A DNA stretch of 64,000 nt from Thermodesulforhabdaceae bacterium (GTDB lineage: Bacteria > Desulfobacterota > Syntrophobacteria > Syntrophobacterales > Thermodesulforhabdaceae): positions 35,665-99,664 of the forward strand of contig JBBFKT010000008.1 in the NCBI GenBank assembly GCA_037482015.1. Reading direction: 5' to 3'. Below are positions 63,909 to 64,000 of the stretch, one piece after another. The number at the start of each line of letters is the position of its first letter. Position 1 is the first letter of the stretch. Below the pieces are notes generated by a model. It searched no databases. It worked only from the letters and a program-made list of their open reading frames with translations, and had not been told where the DNA came from. Made by a program: the position numbers and the translations under genes.

Positions 63909-64000
63909 ATGGAGTTTCCGATTGTTGACCTTTTAGATGATGAACTCAGTGAACAGTGGCTGATGAAATACTTCCATCCCAATGGGTTGAAGTGCCCAGG
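63909..64000 (+). mobile_element. 5' end of a probable transposase (zinc-ribbon N-terminus), cut by window edge
   Basis: The last 92 bases encode MEFPIVDLLDDELSEQWLMK...HPNGLKCP, the start of the zinc-ribbon module seen in IS1595-like transposases, where CPxC follows next. GGAG lies 7 bases before the ATG. Only 30 residues are visible, so the IS family is tentative and its terminal repeats cannot be found. Confidence 0.55.

Overview
The window comes from a Gram-negative bacterium: it has a TonB-dependent receptor, TonB/ExbB/ExbD, a class A penicillin-binding protein and a type III secretion system (T3SS). The nadE-glnB-glnD string, a DUF3842 gene, sigma-54 regulation and the general protein style suggest a deltaproteobacterial (Desulfobacterota, Syntrophobacter-like) lineage. 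I infer this from gene style and cannot name a species.

Positions 1-29.9 kb hold most of an injectisome locus in two divergent halves. The leftward half (10330 down to 1) reads rsbW-like, THI5/NMT1 binding protein, rsbU-like, sctD, sctF, YscE-like, YscG-like, sctI, sctJ, sctK, sctL, sctN, sctO and a cut-off sctP. The rightward half starts with a sigma-54 enhancer-binding protein (EBP), then sctW, a CesT/SycN-like chaperone, an RsbV-like STAS protein, sctX, sctY and sctV. This order is Ysc-like, and the Rsb partner-switching genes recall the Bordetella Btr and chlamydial systems. The secretin, sctQ and the sctRSTU export genes are not here and probably lie left of position 1. A near-perfect sigma-54 promoter at 16625-16641 opens the secreted-protein segment: CesT chaperone, small coiled-coil protein, EspA/SseB/Bsp22-like tip or filament protein, a candidate structured RNA, SycD-like chaperone, sctB, chaperone, an effector with a eukaryotic-type RGS domain, chaperone, sctE, and a tandemly duplicated chaperone-plus-effector pair.

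The most striking content is this effector segment. The protein at 20301-22016 carries a recognisable Regulator of G-protein Signalling domain with an internal 39-residue duplication, which predicts interference with heterotrimeric G proteins of a eukaryotic host or predator. The two large paralogues at 24065-26575 and 27342-29795 lie in a tandem duplication that also left a broken sctE fragment; their chaperones are almost identical while the effectors are mosaic. A 133-nt element at 18087-18219 can fold into a closed multi-helix RNA.

From 29.9 to 34.7 kb there is a leftward metal-chelate uptake operon (TonB-dependent receptor, binding protein, permease, ATPase). A 0.7-kb hairpin-rich gap follows, then a proteasome-fold protein, a PNPOx-like protein and a small Cys-rich protein. 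At 36.8-41.6 kb lie nadE, glnB and glnD (NAD synthesis and nitrogen sensing). Next come a CDF exporter fused to a MauE/DoxX-like domain, a radical SAM protein, hydantoinase/oxoprolinase subunits A and B, a VanZ-like membrane protein and a secreted transglutaminase-like protein. tonB-exbD-exbB, a perfect parS site with parA-parB, DUF3842, cobU, cobS, birA, a DksA-like protein, moaC, a DinG-like helicase and PBP1A complete the housekeeping part. The right edge cuts a probable insertion-sequence transposase. I saw no tRNA, rRNA or CRISPR array.
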